Notes: generated by a model from the letters alone, not told the origin. 64,000 nt of DNA from Symbiobacterium sp040797425 (GCF_040797425.1 NZ_JBFNEH010000005.1:1-64000); one strand, 5' to 3'. Positions 15,882 through 24,174 are shown, counted from the stretch's first letter. Numbers and translations: made by a program.

Positions 15882-16541
15882 GTGCGACTGCCCGTAATCA
15901 ACGAGCGAGTGACAATCTACGTACCACAAGGCATCTGGAAGGGCCGCTATCCGACGTACCTTGAGGCGGTTGACGAGCAGACGCTGCGCGTGGCGCACCC
16001 GATGTACCGCTCGGCGCTCCTGCCGGTGATGCCCGGCGATGAGGTGGTGGTCGAGTACCTCGAAGGCGGCGAACGGGTTGGCTTCGAGGCCACGGTCCTG
16101 GAACGGAGCAGCGGCGACATGCCGACGCTGGTCCTCACCCGGCCGGAGCCCGGGGCGATTCGCCGGCTGCAGCTGCGCAACTTCGTGCGGCTGGACGTGA
16201 GCCTGCCGGTGGATTACGCCCCGAGCGGCACGCGCCGGCCCGCGAGCGAGGGCGAAGGCGAGGCGGAACTGAAGTCCGGGCGGGTGGTCAACCTGAGCGG
16301 CGGTGGTGCGCAACTGCTCGTGGAGGAGGAGTTCCCGGTCGGCGCACGCCTGGACCTGGTGCTCCACCTGCCCGACCGGGTGATTCCCGCCGAGGCCGAG
16401 GTGGTGCGGCACATCACCGAACCGCACGCGCCGCCGCGGCTCGGAGTGCGCTTCACCGCCATCGAGGAGCGCGACCGGGAGCGGATTGTGCGGTACATCT
16501 TCGCAGAGCAGCGGCAACGGAGGAGGAAAGGCTTGTTGTAG
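15882..16541 (+). CDS. YcgR-type PilZ-domain c-di-GMP receptor
   Basis: The 219-residue protein has an N-terminal YcgR-like beta-barrel domain (about 1-95) and a C-terminal PilZ domain. Both c-di-GMP ligand motifs are present: RxxxR as RNFVR and the (D/N)xSxxG motif as NLSGGG. In other bacteria YcgR acts as a brake on the flagellar motor when c-di-GMP is high. The GTG at 15882 has AAGGAGGA upstream. It lies between the FlbD gene and the FapA-like gene, consistent with motility regulation. Confidence 0.88.
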   Translation: MRLPVINERVTIYVPQGIWKGRYPTYLEAVDEQTLRVAHPMYRSALLPVMPGDEVVVEYLEGGERVGFEATVLERSSGDMPTLVLTRPEPGAIRRLQLRNFVRLDVSLPVDYAPSGTRRPASEGEGEAELKSGRVVNLSGGGAQLLVEEEFPVGARLDLVLHLPDRVIPAEAEVVRHITEPHAPPRLGVRFTAIEERDRERIVRYIFAEQRQRRRKGLL

Positions 16542-16565
16542 TGAGGTCCTGGGGGTGGAGTAGGA

Positions 16566-17987
16566 GTGAGCGATCCGGGCGAGAACAGGGGGCAGGCTCC
16601 GCCCGCGCCGCGGGATGGTGAGGTGCTCCTGGTCATCTCTCCCGACGGCATGATGGTGACGGCGCGCACCGTGCCACCCGAGCCGGGCGGGAAGCCGGTC
16701 TCGGTTGAACAGGTCTTGCAGGCCCTGGCGGCGAAAGGCGTGGTCTTCGGCATTGACCAGGAGGCCGTCAGAGATCTGGTCCAGCGTGCGGAGCGGGGAG
16801 GGCGCGCCGAAGCCGTGGTAGCGCTGGGGAAGCGGCCTGTTGACGGCCAGGACGGCGCCATCATCCGGCACCCGGCCCTGCAGGGGCCGTCTGGTTCTCC
16901 GCGCCTGATGGAAGACGGGCGGGCGAACTTCTTTGACCTGAACATGGTGCGGAACGTGGCGAAGGACACGGTCCTGGCCCGGCGCCAGCCCCCCACCCAG
17001 GGGGAGCCGGGGTGCAACGTGTTCGGTCGCCCCGTTCCGGCGCGGCCGGGGAGGGACGTGCGGTTAGTGGCCGGCTCCGGGACCAGGCTGTCGCCCGACC
17101 GGCAGGCGGTAATCGCCCAGGTGGACGGCCACGCGGCCATCAACTCCAGGGGAGAGGTGACGGTCTCCCCCATCTACCGCGTCTCCGGTGATGTGGGCTA
17201 CGGCACCGGCAACATCGACTTCGTGGGCACCGTGGTGATCTACGGGGATGTGACGCAGGGCTTCACCGTGAAGGCCGGCCAGAACGTGGAGGTGCACGGG
17301 GGCATCATGGGCGGCTGCGTGGAGGCCGCGGGGGATGTGCTGGTGCGCTACGGTATCGTCGGCGGCGGCCGGAGCCAGGTGAAGGCGGGGGGTACGGTGC
17401 GCTGCCGGTTCATCGAGGCGGCCGAGGTGGAGGCCGGCGGCGACGTCGTGGTGGCCGATGGCATCCTGAATGCCCGGGTGTCCGGGGACCGGGTGCTGGT
17501 GACCGGGGGGCGCGGCTCCATCGTCGGCGGTCGCGTGCGGGCGCTTCGGGAGATCAGCGCCAGGACGCTCGGCTCGGCCAGCGGAACGGTGACCGAACTG
17601 CAAGTGGGCGCTCCGCCCGCCGTGCGGGCCGAGCTGGAAGAGATCCGCGCCCGGCTGGCCCAGGTGGAGGAGCGGTTCGACGAGGCGGCCCGGAACGAGA
17701 AGTACCTGGAGCAGGCGGTGCGGGGGGCCTTCGACAGGTCGCGGGACCTTCTGGCGCGGAGCAAGCGGCTGACCGCCGCCCAGCGGGAACAGCTCGCGGC
17801 GAGGGCCGCCGCCCTGGAGGCCCAGATGGCGCCGGTGCCGGGGGCGTGCGTGAAGGCTTTCGACGTGGCCTACCCCGGGGTCCGGATCGCCATCGGCCCT
17901 CACCGGTACTCCGTTGTGGACATGTCGACCAACATCTGTTTCGTGCTGAATGAGGACGACGAGGTAACGCTGGTGCCCGCCTACTAG
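16566..17987 (+). CDS. FapA (DUF342) family polymerizing protein
   Basis: The 473-residue protein has the DUF342/FapA architecture: an N-terminal region (about 1-150), a right-handed beta-helix with repeating Gly/Val turns (about 185-340; for example GNIDFVGTVVIYGDVTQGF and VEVHGGIMGGCVEAAGDV), and a C-terminal coiled coil (about 350-420; ARLAQVEERFDEAARN). Members lie in flagellar operons of Gram-positive bacteria; Vibrio FapA influences flagellar and polar organisation. The GTG at 16566 follows GGAGTAGGA. It is 24 bp from the PilZ gene and so probably in one operon. Confidence 0.85.
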   Translation: MSDPGENRGQAPPAPRDGEVLLVISPDGMMVTARTVPPEPGGKPVSVEQVLQALAAKGVVFGIDQEAVRDLVQRAERGGRAEAVVALGKRPVDGQDGAIIRHPALQGPSGSPRLMEDGRANFFDLNMVRNVAKDTVLARRQPPTQGEPGCNVFGRPVPARPGRDVRLVAGSGTRLSPDRQAVIAQVDGHAAINSRGEVTVSPIYRVSGDVGYGTGNIDFVGTVVIYGDVTQGFTVKAGQNVEVHGGIMGGCVEAAGDVLVRYGIVGGGRSQVKAGGTVRCRFIEAAEVEAGGDVVVADGILNARVSGDRVLVTGGRGSIVGGRVRALREISARTLGSASGTVTELQVGAPPAVRAELEEIRARLAQVEERFDEAARNEKYLEQAVRGAFDRSRDLLARSKRLTAAQREQLAARAAALEAQMAPVPGACVKAFDVAYPGVRIAIGPHRYSVVDMSTNICFVLNEDDEVTLVPAY

Positions 17988-18106
17988 CGGGCCCGGCGCA
18001 GGCGTAAAGCGATGACGGGCAGACACCGGGATGCCGGATCTGTACTCGGGACGACGGACCGGCGCACCGGGAATTACAGACGGCAGGCGGCGGGAGGTGT
18101 CTGACG

Positions 18107-18424
18107 ATGTCGGTGCGACCGATCGATTCGCTGACCATGCTGCCGCGCCTCACCGAGGCGGGGCGTGCGGTGCAGCAGGTCGAGCAGTACCCGCACGCGT
18201 TCCAGCAGGTGCTGGGAGCGCAGGTCCAGCAGGACGGCGAGCGCAGCCAGAAACAGGTGCGCCGGCGCACGGAAGCCGAGGGGCCGGTGGTAAACCCCGA
18301 CGCCCGGCAGGGCGGCGCCGCGCAGACGGGACCGCGGCCCGGCGACGGGCGGAGGCGGCGGCAGGCGCCGGCATCCCGCCAGCAACCGGAGGACGGGTCC
18401 AGCCTCCTGGACGTGAAAGTCTGA
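18107..18424 (+). CDS. Small basic/Gln-rich protein of the motility remnant
   Basis: 105 residues beginning MSVRPIDSLTMLPRLTEAGR, followed by a Gln/Arg-rich, probably disordered tail ending SSLLDVKV. Small Gln-rich proteins of this layout (short conserved head, charged middle, hydrophobic end) occur after DUF342 genes in clostridial flagellar operons; the match is by position and general layout only. A good CGGGAGGTG site precedes the ATG. The 119-bp gap before it shows no promoter. It is followed by a clear terminator. Confidence 0.6.
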   Translation: MSVRPIDSLTMLPRLTEAGRAVQQVEQYPHAFQQVLGAQVQQDGERSQKQVRRRTEAEGPVVNPDARQGGAAQTGPRPGDGRRRRQAPASRQQPEDGSSLLDVKV

Positions 18425-18434
18425 AGCGCTGTCT

Positions 18435-18473
18435 GCCCGGCCCGGGTCCGGTGAACCACGGGCCCGGGCTTTT
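18435..18473 (+). terminator. Intrinsic terminator after the motility-remnant operon
   Basis: GCCCGG (18435-18440) pairs with CCGGGC (18464-18469), extended by CCCG/CGGG (18441-18444 and 18459-18462), and followed by TTTT at 18470-18473. Confidence 0.75.
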
Positions 18474-18516
18474 CGTTATCTATGGTTGCAAGACTGGTCC
18501 GAGGGGGCGGGGCAGG

Positions 18517-18747
18517 GTGGCCGGCTGGCTGTCAGAGGAGGAGCTGCTGGCGGAGGTGGGCCTCAGCGCCGCCGAACTGCGCTGGTTCCAGGCCCGGTTC
18601 GCGACGCAGATGCGCTGCCTGACCGTGCGCGGTCCCCGCGGGGAGGTTCGGTACGCGCCTGACGCTGTGCCGCTCCTGCGCAACCTCGCGGCGATGGTGG
18701 CCCAGGGTGCGACGCCCGAACAGATTCGCACGTGGTTTGGCTTCTAG
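18517..18747 (+). CDS. Small helical protein, possibly MerR-like DNA binding
   Basis: 76 residues: VAGWLSEEELLAEVGLSAAE, then a basic middle and GATPEQIRTWFGF at the end. The pattern of short helices with a beginning like a helix-turn-helix (SEEELLAEVGLS) and a later VPLLRNLAAMVAQGATPEQI resembles half of a MerR-type head, but no effector domain exists. Start GTG 18517 follows GAGGGGGC. It lies between the motility terminator and the rpsB promoter. Function unknown. Confidence 0.5.
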   Translation: MAGWLSEEELLAEVGLSAAELRWFQARFATQMRCLTVRGPRGEVRYAPDAVPLLRNLAAMVAQGATPEQIRTWFGF

Positions 18748-18760
18748 CCACGAAAACTGT

Positions 18761-18789
18761 TTGCCAGGGTGCCCTGATTGTGCTAAGAT
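18761..18789 (+). promoter_or_regulatory. SigA-type promoter of rpsB-tsf
   Basis: TTGCCA (18761-18766), 17-bp spacer, TAAGAT (18784-18789). The spacer starts with the dyad CAGGG-TG-CCCTG (18765-18776), a layout shared with the rplS promoter. The 119-nt leader to the rpsB start contains a hairpin GTGTG/CACAC near 18800. Confidence 0.75.
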
Positions 18790-18908
18790 AACCGTTGGTG
18801 TGTGACTACACACGTTCGCCGACCGTCGCGGCGATGCTGCCTCACGGCAGTTCCGGGGCGGGATGAAGCGGGCGGAGGTTCCAAAATCAGCGGAGGTGAG
18901 TCTCGCTC

Positions 18909-19688
18909 GTGTCTGTGATTTCCATGAAGCAGCTCCTCGAGGCGGGTGTCCACTTCGGCCACCAGACCCGCCGGTGGAACCCGAAGATGAAGGAGTACAT
19001 CTTCACCGAACGGAACGGCATCTACATCATCGATCTCCAGAAGACCGTGCGCATGATGGAGGTGGCCTACGCCGCGGTTCGCCAGGTGGCGGCCGAGGGC
19101 GGCAGGATCCTCTTCATCGGCACGAAGAAGCAGGCGCAGGACGCCGTCCGGGAAGAGGCCGAGCGCTGCGGCATGTTCTACGTGAACCAGCGCTGGCTGG
19201 GCGGCATGCTGACCAACTTCGAGACGATCAAGAAGCGGGTGGCCCGCCTCGTCGAGCTCGAGGAGATCGAGTCGACCGAGTACTGGACGAAGCTCACCAA
19301 GAAGGAGCAGGCGCAGCTCTCGCACGAGCGGGAGAAGCTCGCCAAGTACCTGAGCGGGATCAAGGGCATGAACCGCCTGCCCGACATGGCCTTCGTGATC
19401 GACCCGCGCAAGGAGCGCATCGCGGTGGCCGAGCTCAGGAAGCTGAAGATTCCGATCGTCGCGATCGTCGACACCAACTGCGACCCGGACGAGATCGACT
19501 ACGTGATCCCCGGCAACGACGATGCCATCCGGGCGGTCAAGCTCATCACCAGCAAGATCGCCGATGCCGTCATCGAGGGTCGGCAGGGGCTTGACGTATC
19601 CGCCACGGTCGAGGAGGAGGAAGAGCCGGCTACGGACGCCGAGCCGGTCGAGGAAATCGAGATCGGCGTGGAGGACGAGGCGGAGTAG
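18909..19688 (+). CDS. rpsB: 30S ribosomal protein S2
   Basis: The 259-residue protein begins VSVISMKQLLEAGVHFGHQT, followed by RRWNPKMKEYIFTERNGIYI, unmistakably S2; the KQAQDAVREEAERCGMFYVN and DTNCDPDEIDYVIPGNDDA stretches confirm it. An acidic tail of about 30 residues (EEEEEPATDAEPVEEIEIG) extends the C-terminus. S2 binds 30S late in assembly and is needed for mRNA binding. The GTG start at 18909 has GGAGGTGA upstream at 9 bp. tsf follows after a terminator structure. Confidence 0.97.
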   Translation: MSVISMKQLLEAGVHFGHQTRRWNPKMKEYIFTERNGIYIIDLQKTVRMMEVAYAAVRQVAAEGGRILFIGTKKQAQDAVREEAERCGMFYVNQRWLGGMLTNFETIKKRVARLVELEEIESTEYWTKLTKKEQAQLSHEREKLAKYLSGIKGMNRLPDMAFVIDPRKERIAVAELRKLKIPIVAIVDTNCDPDEIDYVIPGNDDAIRAVKLITSKIADAVIEGRQGLDVSATVEEEEEPATDAEPVEEIEIGVEDEAE

Positions 19689-19703
19689 CGGCGGTGGAGC
19701 ATG

Positions 19704-19768
19704 AGCGGGGCGGACTCGAGGAAGCCTATCCCATGAGATGGGATTGACGCCTTGGTCGCCCCGCTTTT
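19704..19768 (+). terminator. Branched intrinsic terminator between rpsB and tsf
   Basis: An outer stem AGCGGGGCG (19704-19712) with CGCCCCGCT (19757-19765) encloses a second perfect hairpin ATCCCAT/ATGGGAT (19728-19744) and ends in TTTT (19765-19768). This would limit read-through from rpsB to tsf. Confidence 0.7.
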
Positions 19769-19806
19769 CTGCACGAATAGGGCCCCGTTCGCGGGACGGG
19801 GGGATG

Positions 19807-19832
19807 CCGGGGGAGTGCGTTGCTTCCCCCGG
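19807..19832 (+). promoter_or_regulatory. Second hairpin in the rpsB-tsf leader
   Basis: CCGGGGGA (19807-19814) pairs with TCCCCCGG (19825-19832) around a 10-nt loop. With the terminator above, the 225-bp gap before tsf is highly structured. Confidence 0.4.
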
Positions 19833-19913
19833 TCCACTGTGACCATGCATGCCAAAAACTGGTGATCCAGGTCTCACGAACTGGAATGCGAACCAACAGG
19901 GGGTAATTCGATC

Positions 19914-20828
19914 ATGGCTGAGATTACCGCGAAGATGGTGGCTGAGCTCCGGGCCCGGACCGGCGCAGGCATGATGGACTGCAAGAAGGCGCTGATGGAG
20001 GCGGACGGCGATTTTGAGAAGGCGGTCGACATCCTGCGGGAGAAGGGCCTGGCCACCGCCGTGAAGAAGGCCGGTCGCGTGGCCGCCGATGGCCGCGTCC
20101 ACGCCGTCGTCGCAGAGGGCGAGCGCCACGGCGCGCTGGTCGAGGTCAACTGCGAGACCGACTTCGTCGCCAGGGGCGAGCAGTTCATCAACCTGTGCCA
20201 GCAGGTGGCGGAGCTGGTGCTGAGCCGCAAGCTGAACAGCATGGAGGAGCTTCAGGAGGCCCTGGGCGACACGGTGAAGGAGGCCGTGGCCCGCATCGGC
20301 GAGAACATCCAGGTGCGCCGCTTCGCCCGGTATGAGGTCGCCGGGGCCGGTCGGGTGCACGCCTACATCCACGGCGAGGGCCGCGTGGGCGTCCTGCTGG
20401 AGGTGGAGGCCTCGAGCCAGGAGGTCGCCGACCGGCCGGAAGTGAAGGAGCTCTGCCACGAGCTCGCCCTGCAGATCGCCTCGATGAAGGCCCGCTACGT
20501 CCAGCCGGGCGATGTGCCGGCCAGCGAGATCGAGCACGAGCGGGAGATCCTGAAGGCCCAGGCCATCAACGAGGGCAAGAAGCCCGAGATCGCCGAGAAG
20601 ATGGTGGCCGGCCGGCTGCAGAAGTTCTTCAAGGAAGTCTGCCTGCTGGAGCAGGAGTGGGTGAAGGACTCCAGCAAGACCGTCGGCGCCCTGGTGAAGG
20701 AAGTTGCCGCTCAGGTGGGCGGAGAGCTGAAGGTCAAGCAGTTCGCTCGCTTCGAGAAGGGCGAGGGCATCGAGAAGCGGCAGGACGACTTCGGCGAAGA
20801 GGTTATGCGGCAGGCTGGTCTGAAGTAG
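19914..20828 (+). CDS. tsf: Elongation factor Ts
   Basis: Nucleotide-exchange factor that regenerates EF-Tu-GTP. The 304-residue protein has the N-terminal UBA-like domain (ITAKMVAELRARTGAGMMDC, KKALMEADGDFEKAVDILRE), the signature ALVEVNCETDFVARGEQF, and two core subdomains ending with a C-terminal module (KQFARFEKGEGIEKRQDD). Length is normal for a full EF-Ts. The ATG at 19914 follows CAGGGGGTAA. The gene is conserved next to rpsB. Confidence 0.97.
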   Translation: MAEITAKMVAELRARTGAGMMDCKKALMEADGDFEKAVDILREKGLATAVKKAGRVAADGRVHAVVAEGERHGALVEVNCETDFVARGEQFINLCQQVAELVLSRKLNSMEELQEALGDTVKEAVARIGENIQVRRFARYEVAGAGRVHAYIHGEGRVGVLLEVEASSQEVADRPEVKELCHELALQIASMKARYVQPGDVPASEIEHEREILKAQAINEGKKPEIAEKMVAGRLQKFFKEVCLLEQEWVKDSSKTVGALVKEVAAQVGGELKVKQFARFEKGEGIEKRQDDFGEEVMRQAGLK

Positions 20829-20840
20829 GCCTGTTCTCTG

Positions 20841-20871
20841 GGGGGCGGGAGGCACGTGACCTCCCGCCCCC
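20841..20871 (+). terminator. Hairpin after tsf
   Basis: GGGGGCGGGAGG (20841-20852) pairs perfectly with CCTCCCGCCCCC (20860-20871), 7-nt loop. No T-run, so it may attenuate or protect RNA rather than fully terminate. Confidence 0.5.
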
Positions 20872-20985
20872 ACGAGCAGGAAAGGCGCTGGGGATCGCGG
20901 CAACTGCTGGAGGAAACGCTTTGAGCGACGTAGAAACCGTTAATGATCGGCCGTGTGCGGCCGACCACGGACTGGAGGCCTGAGG

Positions 20986-21711
20986 ATGCAGACACCGAAG
21001 TACCGCAGGGTGGTGCTGAAGCTCAGCGGCGAGGCGCTGGCCGGGCAGAACGGGTTCGGGCTGGACCCGCAGGTCCTGATGGCGCTGGCGGAGCAGATCA
21101 AGACGGTCCACGCCATGGGCGTGCAGGTCGCCATTGTCGTGGGCGCGGGCAACTTCTGGAGGGGCCGCCAGGGGCAGCAGATGGGCATGGACCGGGCGTC
21201 GGCCGACTACATGGGTATGCTGGCGACGGTGATGAACGCCCTCGCCCTGCAGGATGCGATCGAGAAGCAGCAGGTGGACACGCGCGTCATGTCCGCCGTG
21301 GAGATGCGCCAGATCGCCGAGCCGTACATCCGCCGCAGGGCCATCCGGCACCTGGAGAAGGGGCGGGTGGTGATCTTCGCCGCCGGCACCGGCAACCCGT
21401 ACTTCACCACCGATACCACCGCCGCCCTTCGGGCCGCTGAGATCGAGGCCGATGCGATCCTCATGGGCAAGCAAGGGGTGGAGGGGGTGTACGACTCTGA
21501 TCCCCGCGTCAACAGGCATGCGGTCAAGTATGACGAAGTGACATACCAGGAAGTCTTGGCCAAGAACCTTCAGGTCATGGATGCGACGGCCACCGCGCTT
21601 TGTATGGACAACCAGCTGCCCATCGTCGTCTTCGATGTGATGGGGCCGAACCACATCGTGAAGGTCGTCCTCGGTGAGGACGTGGGTCAAACCTATGTCA
21701 GGGGGGTATAA
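20986..21711 (+). CDS. pyrH: Uridylate kinase
   Basis: Bacterial UMP kinase (amino-acid-kinase fold, hexameric), making UDP for nucleotide and RNA synthesis. The 241-residue protein starts MQTPKYRRVVLKLSGEALAG and has VAIVVGAGNFWRG, the DTTAALRAAEIEADAILMGK nucleotide region and DGVYDSDP-like VEGVYDSDPRVN. The ATG at 20986 is chosen over 20953 on family N-terminus and GGAGG spacing. frr begins 2 bp after the stop. Confidence 0.96.
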   Translation: MQTPKYRRVVLKLSGEALAGQNGFGLDPQVLMALAEQIKTVHAMGVQVAIVVGAGNFWRGRQGQQMGMDRASADYMGMLATVMNALALQDAIEKQQVDTRVMSAVEMRQIAEPYIRRRAIRHLEKGRVVIFAAGTGNPYFTTDTTAALRAAEIEADAILMGKQGVEGVYDSDPRVNRHAVKYDEVTYQEVLAKNLQVMDATATALCMDNQLPIVVFDVMGPNHIVKVVLGEDVGQTYVRGV

Positions 21712-21713
21712 CC

Positions 21714-22271
21714 ATGACGAAGGAGATCATCAAGGATGCCGAGGAACGCATGAAAAAGGCGGTTGAGCTCTTCCGTCAGGACCTGGCCGGCATGCGGGCG
21801 GGGCGGGCCACTCCGGCGCTGCTGGAGAAGGTGCGCGTCGAGGCCTACGGATCGCCGGTTCCGGTCAACAACGTGGCGACGATCGAAGTGCCCGATCCCC
21901 GCACACTGGTGATCAAGCCATGGGACCGCTCCCTGATCAAGGCCATCGAGCGGGCGATCAACGCCTCGGACCTGGGCCTCACCCCGGTCAACGACGGCGT
22001 GGTGATTCGCCTGAACGTCCCGCCCATGACCGAGGAGCGCCGCAAGGAGCTGGTCAAGGTCGTCCACAAGCGCACTGAGGAGCAGCGGGTGGCCATTCGC
22101 AACATCCGGCGCGACGCCAACGACCAGATCAAGAAGATGGAGAAGGACAAGGCCATCTCCGAGGACGAGTCCAGGCGGGCACAGGACGAGGTGCAGAAGC
22201 TGACGGACAGGTATATTAAGGAGAGCGAGCAGGTCATGGCCGCCAAAGAGAAGGAGATCATGGAGGTCTGA
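21714..22271 (+). CDS. frr: Ribosome recycling factor
   Basis: RRF dissociates post-termination ribosomes together with EF-G. The 185-residue protein has the three-helix bundle sequence with FRQDLAGMRAGRATPALLEK, YGSPVPVNNVATIEVPDPRT and RKELVKVVHKRTEEQRVAIR; normal length. The ATG at 21714 follows GGGGGGTATAACC and overlaps nothing. It forms a tight pyrH-frr pair and leads directly into a small gene and uppS. Confidence 0.97.
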   Translation: MTKEIIKDAEERMKKAVELFRQDLAGMRAGRATPALLEKVRVEAYGSPVPVNNVATIEVPDPRTLVIKPWDRSLIKAIERAINASDLGLTPVNDGVVIRLNVPPMTEERRKELVKVVHKRTEEQRVAIRNIRRDANDQIKKMEKDKAISEDESRRAQDEVQKLTDRYIKESEQVMAAKEKEIMEV

Positions 22272-22274
22272 CCG

Positions 22275-22526
22275 GTGGAAGGCGGTTCATGGCGGTGGGA
22301 TCTCGTCGGCCTCCGCTGGACGGAGGCGGAGCCGATCCTGATTGCCCGCGGCCTCTCCTACACGTGGAAAATTACGGCGCCCCCCGGCCGCCCGGTGGGG
22401 ATTGGTGAACTCCGGGTCGTTGCGCAGCGCGAGACGCCAGCGGGCCTGACCCTGGTGCTGGCGCACCGGGAGTACGCGCGCGGGGAACAGGCTCCAGGGC
22501 AGGGAGGTCGTGGAGGGGCGTGCTAG
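22275..22526 (+). CDS. Small hypothetical protein between frr and uppS
   Basis: 83 residues: VEGGSWRWDLVGLRWTEAEP, then ARGLSYTWKITAPPGRP, IGELRVVAQRET and LVLAHREYARG. The short beta-rich pattern recalls small proteins found between frr and uppS in related clostridia, but no domain is recognised. Starts at GTG 22275, 3 bp after frr. Its end overlaps the uppS start by 7 bp, which suggests translational coupling. Function unknown. Confidence 0.6.
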   Translation: MEGGSWRWDLVGLRWTEAEPILIARGLSYTWKITAPPGRPVGIGELRVVAQRETPAGLTLVLAHREYARGEQAPGQGGRGGAC

Positions 22527-23290
22527 ACGGTTTGAACAAGAACGCAGGGCAGGCGCGGGAGGCGTCCGCCAGTCTGGCCTCACACTCCAACGCGGGTGGG
22601 GCCCTACACGTCGCCATTATTATGGACGGTAACGGCCGGTGGGCGCTGCAGCGCGGCCTGCCCCGGACCGCGGGGCACCGCGCTGGGGTGGAGGCCCTGC
22701 GGGGGGTGGTGAAGGCCGCCCCCGAGCTGGGCATCAAGGTGCTCACATGCTACGCGTTCTCCACAGAGAACTGGAAGCGGCCCAAAGACGAGGTCGACAC
22801 CCTGATGAACCTGCTCCTCGAGTACTGCAGGCTCGAGGCGACGACCCTCCACAAGAACGGGGTGCGCATCAACGCGATCGGCCGAATCCACGAACTGCCG
22901 CTGGCCCAGCAGCGGGAGATCGAGCGGGCGGTCAATCTCACGCGGGGCAACGATCGGCTCATCCTGAACCTGGCCGTGAACTACGGCGGCCAGGCCGAGC
23001 TGGTGGACGCCTTCCGCAGCCTGGCGGCGGAGGTCCAGGCCGGTCGGCTGGATCCTGCCCATATCGATGCGGCTGCGATCGCACGCCACCTGTACACAGC
23101 AGGATTGCCCGACCCCGACCTGGTGATTCGGACGGCGGGGGAGATGCGCCTTTCGAACTTCCTCCTCTGGCAGGCCGCCTATGCCGAAATCTGGGTTACG
23201 GACGTGTACTGGCCCGATTTCACCCGGGAGCATCTGGAACAGGCACTGCGCGACTATGCGCGGCGCGAGCGCCGGTTCGGCGCTGTCTAG
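22520..23290 (+). CDS. uppS: Undecaprenyl diphosphate synthase
   Basis: cis-Prenyltransferase that makes the C55 carrier lipid for cell-wall synthesis from FPP and IPP. The 256-residue protein has HVAIIMDGNGRWALQRGLPR (catalytic Asp36), LTCYAFSTENWKRPKDEV, DLVIRTAGEMRLSNFLLWQA and EIWVTDVYWPDFTREHLEQA. The first 28 residues are a non-conserved extension. The GTG at 22520 lies within the previous gene with AGGGAGGT upstream; a start nearer to His30 cannot be excluded. Confidence 0.95.
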   Translation: MLDGLNKNAGQAREASASLASHSNAGGALHVAIIMDGNGRWALQRGLPRTAGHRAGVEALRGVVKAAPELGIKVLTCYAFSTENWKRPKDEVDTLMNLLLEYCRLEATTLHKNGVRINAIGRIHELPLAQQREIERAVNLTRGNDRLILNLAVNYGGQAELVDAFRSLAAEVQAGRLDPAHIDAAAIARHLYTAGLPDPDLVIRTAGEMRLSNFLLWQAAYAEIWVTDVYWPDFTREHLEQALRDYARRERRFGAV

Positions 23291-23338
23291 GTTGCCTGGG
23301 CCCGGGATCGCCGCCGTCGGAGTAAAGCAGGTGACGCT

Positions 23339-24148
23339 GTGCTCGTTCGCATTCTGACGGGCCTTGTGGGTATACCGTTGTTCTTGGGCCTGCTGTATCT
23401 CGGGCAGTGGCCCCTCCTCGCGCTGGTCGCGGGGATGGGCCTTGTTGCCTTCTACGAGTATACGCGCCTCGGTCAGGCGATGGGTTTCAGGCCCTCCCTG
23501 GCCGTGGGCAGCCTGGCCGTGTTCGCCATCCTGCTCGCCGCGGGGCTGCTGCCGCCGACCGCCCCGCACCTCGGCGCGGCCGTGGCCCTGTCGGCGCTGG
23601 CGATCCTGACGTGGACGCTCGCCCGCCCGGTGGAGTATACCCCGGTCGATGCCCTGATCACCCTGGCGGGGGTGTTCTACGTGGGGATGCTGAGCCACCT
23701 CCTGCTCCTGAGGCGGCTCGGGGACGGAACCGGGTTCGACGCCGGGTTCGCATGGGTGGCCCTCGCGTTCTTCTGCACCTGGGGCGCCGACACCATGGCC
23801 TACTTCGTGGGCGTGCCGCTGGGGCGGCACAAGCTGGCGCCGAAGATCTCGCCGCAGAAGTCCGTGGAGGGGCTGCTGGGCGGCGTGGCCGGCGCCGCGG
23901 TGGTGGGCATGCTCTGGGGGCCGGTGGCGGGCATTGCACGCTGGCAGGGGCTCCTCCTGGGGGCGGCCATCGCGCTGATGGCCACGCTGGGCGACCTCAC
24001 CGAGTCTGCCCTGAAGCGGGCCGCAGGAGTGAAAGACGCCGGGCACTTGCTGCCCGGCCACGGGGGCATTCTCGATCGGTTTGACAGTAGCCTGTTCGTG
24101 CTGCCGTTCGTCTATTATGTAGCGACTCTGATCTTCGGCCTCTCCTGA
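23339..24148 (+). CDS. cdsA: Phosphatidate cytidylyltransferase
   Basis: Integral membrane enzyme forming CDP-diacylglycerol, precursor of bacterial phospholipids. The 269-residue protein has about eight hydrophobic segments and the CTP transferase signature SALKRAAGVKDAGHLLPGHG followed by GILDRFDS, with catalytic acidic residues in place. The GTG at 23339 follows the 48-bp gap after uppS. The uppS-cdsA pairing is conserved, giving lipid carrier and phospholipid synthesis in one operon. Confidence 0.95.
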   Translation: MLVRILTGLVGIPLFLGLLYLGQWPLLALVAGMGLVAFYEYTRLGQAMGFRPSLAVGSLAVFAILLAAGLLPPTAPHLGAAVALSALAILTWTLARPVEYTPVDALITLAGVFYVGMLSHLLLLRRLGDGTGFDAGFAWVALAFFCTWGADTMAYFVGVPLGRHKLAPKISPQKSVEGLLGGVAGAAVVGMLWGPVAGIARWQGLLLGAAIALMATLGDLTESALKRAAGVKDAGHLLPGHGGILDRFDSSLFVLPFVYYVATLIFGLS

Positions 24149-24174
24149 GCCGAAACAGGGCGGGAGGTTGAGCA

